Source: Monoplex corrugatus
Lineage: Eukaryota; Mollusca; Gastropoda; Littorinimorpha; Ranellidae
Assembly: GCA_030674185.1 (NCBI GenBank)
Contig: CM060305.1
Location: 171,769,258-171,781,757, forward strand
Length of the DNA: 12,500 bases
Direction: 5' to 3'
Shown: piece after piece, positions 1 to 8,358 of the stretch
Layout: every line of letters starts with the position of its first letter
Numbering within the stretch: position 1 is the first letter of the stretch
Notes under the pieces: model-generated
Database searches by the model: none
What the model was told of the DNA's origin: nothing
The model's input: the letters and a program-made list of their open reading frames with translations, nothing else
Program-made: the position numbers and the translations under genes

Positions 1-104
1 AGATGTGGCATGATCATGTTGACGGTGAACGAGAGATGAAGAAGAAGCGTTCAGTGAATGGTCACACTCTCCGACACACAGTACACAATCCCGTGTTGTG
101 TGTG
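1..104. other. Unique flank before the 33-bp array
   Basis: About 100 bases of non-repetitive sequence precede the minisatellite. I see no coding motif, RNA gene or splice site in it that I can support. It passes through a short TG-rich piece directly into the first repeat unit. Confidence 0.6.
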
Positions 105-1915
105 TAGGTCTGTCTGTCAGCCAGTCAACACCAGGTGTAGGTCTGTTTGTCAGCCAGTCAACACCAGGTGTAGGTCTGTATGTCAGCCAGTCAACACCAG
201 GTGTAGGTCTGTTTGTCAGCCAGTCAACACCAGGTGTAGGTCCGTTTGTCAGCCAGTCAACACCAGGTGTATGTCCACATGTCAGCCAGTCAACACCAGG
301 TGTAGGTCCGTTTGTCAGCCAGTCAACACCAGGTGTAGGTCTGTATGTCAGCCAGTCAACACCAGGTGTAGGTCCGTTTGTCAGCCAGTCAACACCAGGT
401 GTAGGTCTGTTTGTCAGCCAGTCAACACCAGGTGTAGGTCTGTTTGTCAGCCAGTCAACACCAGGTGTAGGTCTGTTTGTCAGCCAGTCAACACCAGGTG
501 TAGGTCTGTTTGTCAGCCAGTCAACACCAGGTGTATGTCCGTATGTCAGCCAGTCAACACCAGGTGTAGGTCTGTTTGTCAGCCAGTCAACACCAGGTGT
601 AGGTCCACGTGTCAGCCAGTCAACACCAGGTGTAGGTCTGTTTGTCAGCCAGTCAACACCAGGTGTATGTCCGTATGTCAGCCAGTCAACACCAGGTGTA
701 GGTCTGTTTGTCAGCCAGTCAACACCAGGTGTAGGTCTGTTTGTCAGCCAGTCAACACCAGGTGTAGGTCTGTTTGTCAGCCAGTCAACACCAGGTGTAG
801 GTCTGTTTGTCAGCCAGTCAACACCAGGTGTAGGTCTGTTTGTCAGCCAGTCAACACCAGGTGTAGGTCCGTATGTCAGCCAGTCAACATCAGGTGTAGG
901 TCTGTTTGTCAGCCAGTCAACACCAGGTGTAGGTCTGTCAGCCAGTCAACACGAGGTGTAGGTCCGTTTGTCAGCCAGTCAACACCAGGTGTAGGTCCAC
1001 ATGTCAGCCAGTCAACACCAGGTGTAGGTCCGTTTGTCAGCCAGTCAACACCAGGTGTAGGTCCACATGTCAGCCAGTCAACACCAGGTGTAGGTCCACA
1101 TGTCAGCCAGTCAACACCAGATGTAGGTCCACATGTCAGCCAGTCAACACCAGGTGTAGGTCCACATGTCAGCCAGTCAACACCAGGTGTAGGTCCGTTT
1201 GTCAGCCAGTCAACACCAGGTGTAGGTCTGTATGTCAGCCAGTCAACACCAGGTGTAGGTCCACATGTGAGCCAGTCAACACCAGGTGTAGGTCTGTATG
1301 TCAGCCAGTCAACACCAGGTGTAGGTCTGTATGTCAGCCAGTCAACACCAGGTGTAGGTCCGTTGTCAGCCAGTCAACACCAGGTGTATGTCCACATGTC
1401 AGCCAGTCAACACCAGGTGTAGGTCCGTTTGTCAGCCAGTCAACACCAGGTGTAGGTCTGTATGTCAGCCAGTCAACACCAGGTGTAGGTCTGTTTGTCA
1501 GCCAGTCAACACCAGGTGTAGGTCCGTTTGTCAGCCAGTCAACACCGGGTGTATGTCCACATGTCAGCCAGTCAACACCAGGTGTAAGTCTGTATGTCAG
1601 CCAGTCAACACCAGGTGTAGGTCCGTTTGTCAGCCAGTCAACACCAGGTGTAGGTCCGTTTGTCAGCCAGTCAACACCAGGTGTAGGTCCGTTTGTCAGC
1701 CAGTCAACACCAGGTGTAGGTCCGTTTGTCAGCCAGTCAACACCAGGTGTATGTCTACATGTCAGCCAGTCAACACCAGGTGTAGGTCCGTTTGTCAGCC
1801 AGTCAACACCAGGTGTAGGTCTGTTTGTCAGCCAGTCAACACCAGGTGTAGGTCTGTTTGTCAGCCAGTCAACACCAGGTGTAGGTCCGTTTGTCAGCCA
1901 GTCAACACCAGGTGT
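105..1915. repeat. 33-bp minisatellite, about 55 copies
   Basis: A 33-bp unit with core GTCAGCCAGTCAACACCAGG is repeated head to tail about 55 times. The core is almost invariant. Variation sits in a six-base window just before it (CTGTTT, CCGTTT, CTGTAT, CCGTAT, CCACAT, CCACGT) and at one G/T site. Two units carry small deletions (near 930 and 1365). Variants are zoned: CTGTTT dominates up to about 950, CCACAT is common from 990 to 1280, and CCGTTT is common after 1620. The unit length is divisible by three and the unit lacks stops in several frames on both strands, so long open frames (for example 58-1422, and 1334-2050 on the minus strand) arise without implying a gene. There are no variable spacers, so this is not a CRISPR array. 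Confidence 0.97.
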
Positions 1916-2280
1916 GCAGGAGTGTCGTCTGGTCAGATGGTCATCTTGGGGTGACCTGATGGATACGCTTCCAAGTGTTGATGTACGACTCACGTGGACA
2001 CAGAGAGGAGAGAACCAGCTTCGTCTTGTGACCAAGGGCAGTTTATACATTGTAATGTTTGTCCAGCACCAACTGGGATGATAGTGCCGTCAAGACAGTA
2101 AGCTGGCAACAAAAGTTCATGCAGGGCACAGTCACATGTGAACAGTGCACAACAGTTGCTATTTAACAGAACAGGGACCGACAGAAGCAGAATCCAAGGC
2201 CGCAGGACTCCTTCAGTGTAGCAACAGTTACTGTGGAACAACCTGTGCCTTCAGGATCGGTCTTGTGTCCCACGTAAAGA
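1916..2280. other. Unique interval between two minisatellites
   Basis: About 360 bases of complex sequence separate the 33-bp and 20-bp arrays. The only structure I can support is a possible minus-strand exon (1994-2102), listed separately. The plus strand has frequent stops and no recognisable domain. Confidence 0.5.
1994..2102 (-). CDS. Possible internal exon of a cysteine-rich extracellular protein (partial)
   Basis: On the minus strand a 109-base open stretch is bounded by a plausible 3' splice site (TTTTGTTGCCAG, ending at 2103) and a strong 5' splice site (CAC then GTGAGT, at 1993-1988). In the only frame open across it, it encodes about 35 residues including CLDGTIIPVGAGQ, then C-x-x-C-P-W, then QDEAGS. 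This cysteine and glycine spacing resembles small disulphide modules such as GCC2/GCC3 (ephrin-receptor-like) repeats or a VWC module. I cannot decide between these, and the match is from pattern memory only. It starts in phase 1 and ends in phase 2. If real, the 33-bp and 20-bp minisatellites lie in the introns on either side, and the LINEs downstream in plus coordinates are antisense to the gene. It could also be a chance open stretch or a pseudogene piece; no neighbouring exon was found. Confidence 0.3.
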
Positions 2281-2620
2281 CCCTCACCAGACGATGAAGA
2301 CCCTCACCAGACGATGAAGACCCTCACCAGACGATGAAGACCCTCACCATACGATGAAGACCCTCACCAGACGATGAAGACCCTCACCAGACGATGAAGA
2401 CCCTCACCATACGATGAAGACCCTCACCAGACGATGAAGACCCTCACCAGACGATGAAGACCATCACTAGACGATGAAGACCCTCACCAGACGATGAAGA
2501 CCCTCACCATACGATGAAGACCCTCACCAGACGATGAAGACCCTCACCAGACGATAAAGACCCTCACCAGACAATGAAGACCATCACCAGACGATGAAGA
2601 CCATCACCAGACGATAAAGA
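2281..2620. repeat. 20-bp minisatellite, 17 copies without indels
   Basis: The unit CCCTCACCAGACGATGAAGA is repeated exactly 17 times in perfect 20-base register. Changes are single substitutions: CCAG to CCAT in units 4, 7 and 12, CCCT to CCAT near the 3' end, and ATGAAG to ATAAAG in two units. Degenerate units cluster after 2541, as expected at an array edge. Three of the six frames stay open over long stretches only because of the repetition. Confidence 0.97.
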
Positions 2621-2639
2621 CCAGTAGGCCTCATCATCC

Positions 2640-2838
2640 ACACGATCATCAGGAGTCCATCATCCTCCATGCCCACAGTGCAGTGTGAAGTTGTCCTTTT
2701 GGAACAGACGGTACACATCCCTGTCCACTCTGGTCACGGCTTGGACAATGGCTTTCCTCCACACTGATATAGGAAGTTGTACTCGAACTATTCGTTGATG
2801 GCACATAGACGCTCCCTGCGAGCACTTATAATGTCCGC
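2640..2838 (-). pseudogene. Coding-like stretch of unknown identity, minus strand
   Basis: Reading down the minus strand from about 2838, one frame stays open for about 57 codons and ends at a TGA near 2669. The conceptual product has ordinary protein composition, including the segments VRVQLPISVWRKAIVQAV and TRVDRDVYRLFQKDNF. A neighbouring frame reads ADIISARRERLCAINE before a TAG, so a frameshifted remnant is possible. I do not recognise a family, and no start codon or clear splice donor fixes the ends. It lies directly next to the (TG)n tract where the Rex1-like LINE begins. It may be a remnant of a gene or of an older transposon, or a chance open frame of modest length. Confidence 0.2.
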
Positions 2839-2840
2839 TC

Positions 2841-2857
2841 TGTGTGTGTGTGTGTGT

Positions 2858-2890
<33 letters not shown>
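2841..2890. repeat. (TG)n microsatellite at the LINE 5' boundary
   Basis: About 25 TG dinucleotides with one TA interruption end abruptly where the Rex1-like coding sequence begins (position 2891). The Met-Cys-Val run predicted in front of the LINE protein is only translation of this tract and is not part of the element. Confidence 0.95.
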
Positions 2891-2891
<1 letters not shown>

Positions 2892-4520
2892 CAATGCCAA
2901 GTCAGCCATCAGTCAACTTGCTGACAAAGTAACAGCAGTTGAGAATTCCAACCCTGACTCTCTGGTGCTGGTACTTGGTGATTTTAATCACACCAAGATG
3001 AACTCTTTTCTGCCGAAATACAAACAGCAGGTTACGTGCGCAACTCGTGAGGACAAGATCTTGGACCATTGCTATTGCACAATACCTGGCGCCTATCGCT
3101 CCGTGGCACGTTCACCGCTCGGCGCATCGGACCACGCCACCGTCCTTCTTCTGCCCACTTACCAGCAAAAACTCAAGGCCGTGAAACCAGTTAGGAAACC
3201 CGTGAAAAAATGGTCTGCATCAGCTATTGACACTATCAAGGGTTGTTTTGATTGTACTGACTGGTCTGTGTTCTATGATGCATGTGATAATTTTGATGAA
3301 TACACTGACACAATTACCTCTTACATAAGCTTTTGTGAAGACCTTTGTATTCCCACAAAAACTGTAACCATTTATGGAAACGCAAAGCCCTGGTTCTCCA
3401 AGGATATTAGCCAAAAATTGCAGGTAAAAGATTCATTACATGGGCGGGGGAATAAATTAGAATACAACAAAGCAAAGCGAGAAGCACAGAAAGCAATCAA
3501 GCAAGCTAAGAGAAAGTACTGCCTAAAACTAGAGCAGCAGTTTGTGTCAAATGACACTCGTGCAGTGTGGCAAGGTCTTCAAGCCATTACCCAGATTAAG
3601 CAGAAGTCAACTGTCTGTAACTCTGACCCTTCGCTTCCCGACCAGCTGAACCATTTTTACGCCCGCTTTGACAGGCAAAATAATGACCCACCTCCCCAAA
3701 CTCTGCTTTCTTATTTTGGTACCCCCACCCCTCCTCCCTTTATTGTAACTGAACAAGAAGTTAGATCCCTGTTCAAAAAGCAAAACACTAGGAAAACTGC
3801 TGGGCCGGACAACGTGTCCACAGCCGCACTTAAGTCTTGTGCTGATCAACTGGCCCCTGTCTTCTCTGATATTTTTAATAAATCTCTAGAACTCTGTAAA
3901 GTTCCATCCTGCTTCAAGTCTGCCTATATTGTTCCTGTACCCAAAAAGACTAAAGTCTCCTCCCTTAATGATTTCAGACCTGTTGCCCTCACCTCTGTGG
4001 CCATGAAGGTGTTTGAAAGAATTGTTCTACGATACCTGAAATCCGTCACTGACCATCTACTCGACCCTTTGCAGTTTGCGTATCGCGCAAACAGATCAGT
4101 GGATGATGCTGTCTCCCTATTAATGCACAACATCTTGCAGCATTTGGAATCCCCCAAAACATACGCACGCATTCTTTTTGTAGATTTTAGCTCTGCCTTT
4201 AACACAATTGTCCCAGCAAAACTCTATAGCAAACTTCTAGAGCTCAAAATTAGTCATCAAATGTGTAAATGGGTTTTAGATTTCCTCCTAAATAGAAAAC
4301 AAGTTGTCAAACTCGGTGGTCTGAGCTCTAGTCCCCTGACGTTGAACACAGGCGCGCCTCAAGGTTGTGTCCTGTCACCGCTCTTATTCACTTTGTTTAC
4401 AAATGATTGTGTCTCTACTCATGACTCTGTGATGTTTTTTAAGTTCTCTGACGACACAACAGTTGAAGGGCTCATCAAAAACAGCGATGAGTCTCACTAT
4501 TTAAGTGAGATAGACAAATT
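2891..4520 (+). pseudogene. Rex1-like LINE protein, part 1: endonuclease C-terminal half and reverse transcriptase fingers and palm
   Basis: About 543 codons are open without a stop. The N-terminal half of the AP-type endonuclease is missing, but its later motifs are present: GDFN (2977-2988), LDH (about 3061-3069) and SDH (about 3127-3135). After a basic linker the reverse transcriptase follows: the TAGPDNV block near 3800, the catalytic FVDF (aspartate codon at 4183), GAPQGCVLSP (4351-4380) and the FSDD box (4444-4455). FSDD is a serine variant of the usual FADD; the two catalytic aspartates are kept. The protein copies its RNA at a nicked target site in the nucleus. After about 4520 the frame runs into the inserted RTE-like element and reads nonsense until a stop at 4744-4746. 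The Rex1/Babar assignment rests on the endonuclease-linker-RT sequence style and is fairly secure at superclade level. Confidence 0.85.
4505..4520 (+). repeat. Left copy of target-site duplication flanking the RTE-like insertion
   Basis: GTGAGATAGACAAATT at 4505-4520 matches GTGAGAGACAAATT at 7420-7433 except for a TA missing from the right copy. The last eight bases, GACAAATT, are identical. The left copy encodes the host LINE's Asp-Lys-Leu, and the host protein resumes at the same Lys-Leu on the right. Confidence 0.8.
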
Positions 4521-4851
4521 GCATCAGCCTTGTTGTGGCGGGGGAGCTTGTGTGTCCTTACGATCCCAGGAGCTATGCCGGCGGGGACTTCGTGGGCCCT
4601 GGCAGCTTCAAGCAAGCCGGACAGGTCGCTGGGGGAGGGGCCAGACTAAGGGGTGCATACAAACAAGTCCTGGCAGCAGGGGATGGGTGAAAAAGAGGGT
4701 AAAGAAGATACACTTTTCATATATGGCTTCTTTTTCAATGTCGTGAGCAGATGATTTCTTCGAAGGAACAATGGTCAGGATCTCAGCACTGTAAGTGCAC
4801 TGCGCGGCAAGAAGGCACCCGCAAACTACTTGCTTGTACTTTTGCTAATCA
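4521..4851 (+). other. 5' leader of the RTE-like element
   Basis: About 330 bases precede the endonuclease frame. The first 160 or so are GC-rich (for example GGCGGGGGAGC and GGGGGAGGGGCC), unlike the AT-rich host element on either side, which helps place the insertion boundary. A leader of this kind commonly carries the internal RNA polymerase II promoter in LINEs, but I see no specific promoter motif that I can defend here. Confidence 0.6.
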
Positions 4852-5637
4852 TTGCATATGATGAACTTACAAAATGGAAAACGTTATAGTTCTGTGTCCT
4901 CTGAGTCCCCCAGGGGGGACCTGAACTCAATGGCTACTGGGGAGGGAGAGTCCGTGTCTGTGAAAGGTAGCTGTGATGACGGTAATGGATTACCCGACGG
5001 AGGTTATTGGAAGCGGACATGTAGAAACTCCTCAAAAATGCAAAATCACAAAAAGAAAAAAATGCAAAAAAAGGATTTGAATATAGGGACATGGAATGTA
5101 CAGACTATGTTAGAATTAGGAAAGCTCTACCTACTAGTCAAAGAATTAGAAAGGAGCAAGATGAACATAACAGGGCTCTGTGAGGTTAGATGGAGTGGGC
5201 AGGGACTTTTTACTGTAGGAGAGCATACAGTTGTATATAGTGGAAATGAAAAAGGTGGCTCAAGAGGAGTAGCAATTGTGCTGGACAAAAAGCATGCTGG
5301 AGCTCTGAAAAGCTATAATCCAATTAATGACAGATTTCTCACTGTCAAAATAAATACCAAATATGCTGTTTTGAACATAGTTCAAGCTTATGCTCCAACA
5401 TCCACTAGCTCAGAAGAAGAAATAGAAAATTTTTACAATGACCTCCAAACTATCAGAGACAAAATTCCCAAAAAGGAAATATGCATTGTGATGGGTGACT
5501 TCAACGCTAAAGTTGGAGAGGGGGCTGACACAGAATGTGGAATAGGACCATATGGTTTAGGAGAACGAAATGAGAGAGGTGACATGCTGGCTCTGTTTTG
5601 TCAGGCAAATGAGATGAACATCACAAGAATGCAGTAA
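4852..5637 (+). pseudogene. RTE-like endonuclease domain, C-terminally truncated by internal deletion
   Basis: This 261-residue frame has a poorly conserved N-terminal extension of about 75 residues with a lysine-rich patch. It is followed by an AP-like (exonuclease-endonuclease-phosphatase fold) endonuclease: NIGTWNVQTM (residues 77-86), the catalytic glutamate in LCEVRW (Glu111), QAYAPT (178-183) and MGDFNAK (214-220). The domain nicks target DNA to prime reverse transcription. The frame stops 41 residues after MGDFNAK. The expected later parts, including the catalytic SDH-type histidine motif, are absent, so nicking activity should be lost. Open coding resumes in another frame by 5639 with linker sequence that normally lies well downstream, which points to a deletion of several hundred bases plus a frameshift near 5620-5640. 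The start at 4852 is the first ATG of the frame; the next in-frame ATG (4855) adjoins it. Confidence 0.8.
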
Positions 5638-5638
5638 A

Positions 5639-7414
5639 ATCAATGAACACAATGAAAACAGGAAGTCGAGGGAGCTCTTCAAACAAATAAAAAAAGTGAA
5701 AAAAACAAATTTCAAAGCAACAAACCAATGCATCAACAACAAGGATGGTCACACTCTGACTGAACCAGATGATGTCTTGGATAGGTGGAACGAATATGGC
5801 ACATCACTTTTTGGCAAGCCTGACAGCCATGAAAATAATTTAGAGCCAAATTTGGAATTGATCCCTGGAGATACGGAACCTGAACCTCTGCTCAGCGAAG
5901 TTGAATCTGCCATTAAAGATCTAAAATGCAGAAAGTCTCCTGGTCTTGACAATATTCCTGGAGAGTTATTTAAACACTCAGGTGATGGTGGACTCAAAGT
6001 AATGCATCACTTATGCTGCAAGATATGGAAGACTTGTCAGTGGCCTACAGACTGGAAGCTCCAAGAATTTGTCATGTTACATAAGAGTGGAAATGTCAAA
6101 GACTGTAACAATTATAGAACAATTGCACTGATCAGTCATGCCAGTAAAATACTGCTGATAATAATTTTAAACAGGTTAAAGCCAAAAGTAGAGGAAGAGC
6201 TATCCGACTGTCAGGCAGGCTATAGGAAAAACAGGGGAACAATAGATATGCTGTTTGTACTCCAGACATTGATAGAAAAGATTAGAAACACAGACCAAGA
6301 GATGTTCATCGTTTTCATTGACTACAGCAAAGCATTTGATAGCGTGATTCACCAAAGTCTTTTCCACTTCATGATCAAAATGGGTTTTCCAAGACATCTG
6401 GTTTCCCTCATAGCTTCATTATATAATGATCAAAAAGCAACAATCAGATGGAATAATCAAAACTGCAAATTTTTTAACATCACTAAAGGGGTAAGGCAAG
6501 GTTGCATCCTGTCTCCACATCTCTTCAGCATATACACTGAACATATCATGAGAGAAGCAGACATAGAAGACATGGGAGTAAATATTGGTGGTAGAAACCT
6601 GTCAAATTTACGCTACGCAGATGACACAGGATTACTGGCAGACAACATTACAGGCTCTAGGAGGATCCTGTACAGGGTAGACCGGGTTGGAAAGGCAGCT
6701 GGGCTGGACTTAAATTCAAAGAAGACAAAGGTTATGCATGTTGCAGGCAAATATAACACTAGACAGGACCAGATCATGCTAAACCAAGTCCCTCTAGAAA
6801 ATGTCAAGGACTTTAGATATTTAGGTTCAGTCAAGACACACGATGGAACATGCTCAAAAGACATAAAGATGAGAATTGGAATGGCCAAGAACAGTATGGT
6901 TCAATTGAACAATATTTGGAAAGACCACAGCATAACAGCAGACCTTAAGATAAAACTCTTAAAATGTCTTGTCTGGCCAGTGATGTTATACGGCTGCGAG
7001 GCATGGACAATGAAGAAAGAGGATGAAAGACGAGTGGAAGCAGCAGAGCTGTGGTTTTACCGAAGACTGCTGAGGGTCAAATGGACGGATAGGCGCTCAA
7101 ATGAAAGCATACTGAATGAGTTGGGTACTACACGCAAGCTTCTAGTACTCATACAACGGAGGAAACTGAAATATGTTGGACACGCAATCCGTAATGAGAG
7201 AACAGACTTGATGTCCACTGTCCTCCAAGGTAAAGTGGAAGGAAAGAGAAACAGAGGACGGCCACCTGCATCACTTGCTAGAAACATCACAAACATCAGT
7301 GGCAAGAAACTCCAGGAGGTGGTCAGACTTAGCCAAGATCGAGAGTGCTGGAGGCAACTTGTGAGGACATCATGTGCAGCGGCCAACACTGTTCCCGGTG
7401 ACGCCGACAGGTGA
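5639..7414 (+). CDS. RTE-like reverse transcriptase with C-terminal domain (5' part missing)
   Basis: The first in-frame ATG is at 5696, giving 572 residues, but LINE-type linker sequence is open upstream to about 5618. That ATG is therefore probably not a native start. Numbered from it, the reverse transcriptase motifs are: KSPGLDNIPGE (80-90), a fingers block around NNYRTIAL (138-145), catalytic FIDYSKAFDSV with Asp209, motif B GVRQGCILSP (265-274) and motif C YADD (307-310). The catalytic aspartates are intact. The C-terminal part includes LYGCEAW and a basic GKRNRGRP segment typical of RTE/BovB proteins, and the stop lies just before the element's 3' end. With no connected endonuclease, this copy cannot move on its own unless helped in trans. 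Confidence 0.85.
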   Translation: MNEHNENRKSRELFKQIKKVKKTNFKATNQCINNKDGHTLTEPDDVLDRWNEYGTSLFGKPDSHENNLEPNLELIPGDTEPEPLLSEVESAIKDLKCRKSPGLDNIPGELFKHSGDGGLKVMHHLCCKIWKTCQWPTDWKLQEFVMLHKSGNVKDCNNYRTIALISHASKILLIIILNRLKPKVEEELSDCQAGYRKNRGTIDMLFVLQTLIEKIRNTDQEMFIVFIDYSKAFDSVIHQSLFHFMIKMGFPRHLVSLIASLYNDQKATIRWNNQNCKFFNITKGVRQGCILSPHLFSIYTEHIMREADIEDMGVNIGGRNLSNLRYADDTGLLADNITGSRRILYRVDRVGKAAGLDLNSKKTKVMHVAGKYNTRQDQIMLNQVPLENVKDFRYLGSVKTHDGTCSKDIKMRIGMAKNSMVQLNNIWKDHSITADLKIKLLKCLVWPVMLYGCEAWTMKKEDERRVEAAELWFYRRLLRVKWTDRRSNESILNELGTTRKLLVLIQRRKLKYVGHAIRNERTDLMSTVLQGKVEGKRNRGRPPASLARNITNISGKKLQEVVRLSQDRECWRQLVRTSCAAANTVPGDADR

Positions 7415-7423
7415 GACAGGTGA
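7406..7423 (+). repeat. Doubled 9-bp tail of the RTE-like element
   Basis: GACAGGTGA occurs twice in a row. The first copy contains the TGA stop of the reverse transcriptase. RTE-clade elements usually end in a short simple repeat, so this doubling marks the 3' end. Its last bases overlap the right copy of the target-site duplication, so the exact boundary is ambiguous by a few bases. Confidence 0.65.
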
Positions 7424-7433
7424 GAGACAAATT
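7420..7433 (+). repeat. Right copy of target-site duplication flanking the RTE-like insertion
   Basis: GTGAGAGACAAATT is the partner of 4505-4520, two bases shorter. The host LINE reading frame continues directly after it. Confidence 0.8.
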
Positions 7434-8037
7434 AGTTCGCTGGTGCGACAACAACAACTTAGAGTTAAACGTTCTGAAAACAAAGGAAATGATTATAGAC
7501 AATAGAAGAAAAAAGACACCACTATCTCCCCTAGTGATCAAGGGAGACTCGGTAGAAGTAGTAGACACGTTTAAATTTTTGGGAACAACAATTTCGAATT
7601 CGTTAAAGTGGGAGGAAAACACAAAACTAATCATTAAAAAATCACAGCAGCGTCTCTATTTCCTTCGTCAGCTTAAAAAGTTTGGGGTTAGCCAGTGTAT
7701 CTTGATTCAGTTTTACCGAGCAGTGATAGAAAGTGTTTTAACTTTCTCTATCACAGTCTGGTATGGTACCTGTACAACAACTGAGAAAGATGGCTTAAAC
7801 AGAATTGTAAGCACTGCCTCCAAGATCATCGGCATTACTCTTCCTTCCATCGAATCCATCTACGAAAAAAGAACTGAGAAGAAGGTTAAATCTATCATAG
7901 CTGATAAAGATCATCCAGCGAACAGTCTGTTCACTCCACTTCCGTCAGGAAAACGCTTTCGTTCCATCAAAGCCAGAACGTCTCGCTTTAAAGACAGTTT
8001 TTATGTAAGGGCTGCCCGTCACCCTGTTTCCCTGTAG
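7434..8037 (+). pseudogene. Rex1-like LINE protein, part 2: reverse transcriptase thumb and C-terminal region
   Basis: About 200 codons continue the host LINE protein after the RTE-like insertion, in the same frame register as 2891-4520. The sequence starts with VRWCDNNNLELNVLKTKEM, the segment that follows the FADD box in Rex1/CR1-type proteins. It includes FKFLGTTIS and a C-terminal block around FTPLPSGKRFRSIKARTSRF, then stops at the TAG at 8035-8037. The ATG at 7411 belongs to the inserted element's tail and is not a real start. There are no internal stops or frameshifts, so both halves are little decayed. The fragment would not be translated on its own in a functional context. Confidence 0.85.
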
Positions 8038-8358
8038 ACCTCTTTTTGCTGTGTGTATCTGCTAGACTTACAGCCGTACATCATTACACTTTTTGCTGTG
8101 TGTATCTGCTAGACTTACAGCGTACTCTTTACATTTTGCTGTGTGTATCGCGATTACAGCCACATATTCACTTTTTTTTCTGATGTGTTAATGATTTGAA
8201 TCATACATTCGTGTCTTATCGGTAGTCACAATTTTTTTTTTCTCTTATTCTGTGATGATCCTATTCTTAACCAATTTTTATTAGAGCTATGTATTTCATT
8301 TTTGTACTCTAATCCTCAGTCTGCATACTCGAAGGAGGGCTTATGGAAATTCGGTGAT
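8038..8358 (+). other. 3' UTR of the Rex1-like element with a threefold motif
   Basis: After the stop codon the sequence becomes AT-rich and non-coding. A motif of about 30 bases, TTTTGCTGTGTGTATC followed by a spacer and TTACAGC, occurs three times, at about 8043-8074, 8090-8121 and 8134-8160. The first two copies are 47 bases apart. The rest of the interval is T-rich without recognised features. Assignment to the LINE is by position only. Confidence 0.5.

Larger units (their letters stand above)
4521..7419 (+). mobile_element. RTE/BovB-like non-LTR retrotransposon inserted in the Rex1-like element
   Basis: This 2.9-kb element lies in the same orientation as its host and disrupts the host protein between the catalytic FSDD box and the C-terminal region. 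It has a GC-rich 5' leader (4521-4851), an endonuclease frame (4852-5637) and a reverse transcriptase frame (5696-7414). It ends in a tandemly doubled 9-base sequence GACAGGTGA (7406-7423) that contains the stop codon. The short 3' tail after the stop is usual for the RTE clade. The 5' leader appears to be preserved, so this is not a typical 5'-truncated copy; its defect is an internal deletion near 5620-5640. Its endonuclease resembles the sequence often annotated in animal genomes as craniofacial development protein 2-like. Confidence 0.85.

Noticed and set aside
105..1915. CRISPR-like array
   Set aside because: Units are contiguous with no unique spacers, and the window is eukaryotic.
58..2050. 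Long open frames on both strands across the 33-bp array (cysteine-rich or STPGV-type repeat proteins)
   Set aside because: The unit length is divisible by three and the unit has no stop in several frames, so all of these open together. The frame shifts at deleted units without consequence. No start context, signal peptide or splice structure supports a gene.
2842..2890. Met-Cys-Val start of the Rex1-like protein
   Set aside because: It is translation of the TG microsatellite; conserved LINE sequence begins only after 2891.
3220..4205. Minus-strand open frames within the LINE coding region
   Set aside because: All are under 100 codons, overlap a clear reverse transcriptase on the other strand and have no recognisable motifs.
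4521..4746. C-terminal tail of the first LINE frame as a novel domain
   Set aside because: It is read-through into the RTE-like element's GC-rich leader. The true continuation lies after 7433.
7411..7433. ATG at 7411 as the start of an independent gene
   Set aside because: The ATG frame begins in the RTE tail and duplicated target site. The downstream protein is the C-terminal part of the interrupted Rex1-like reverse transcriptase.
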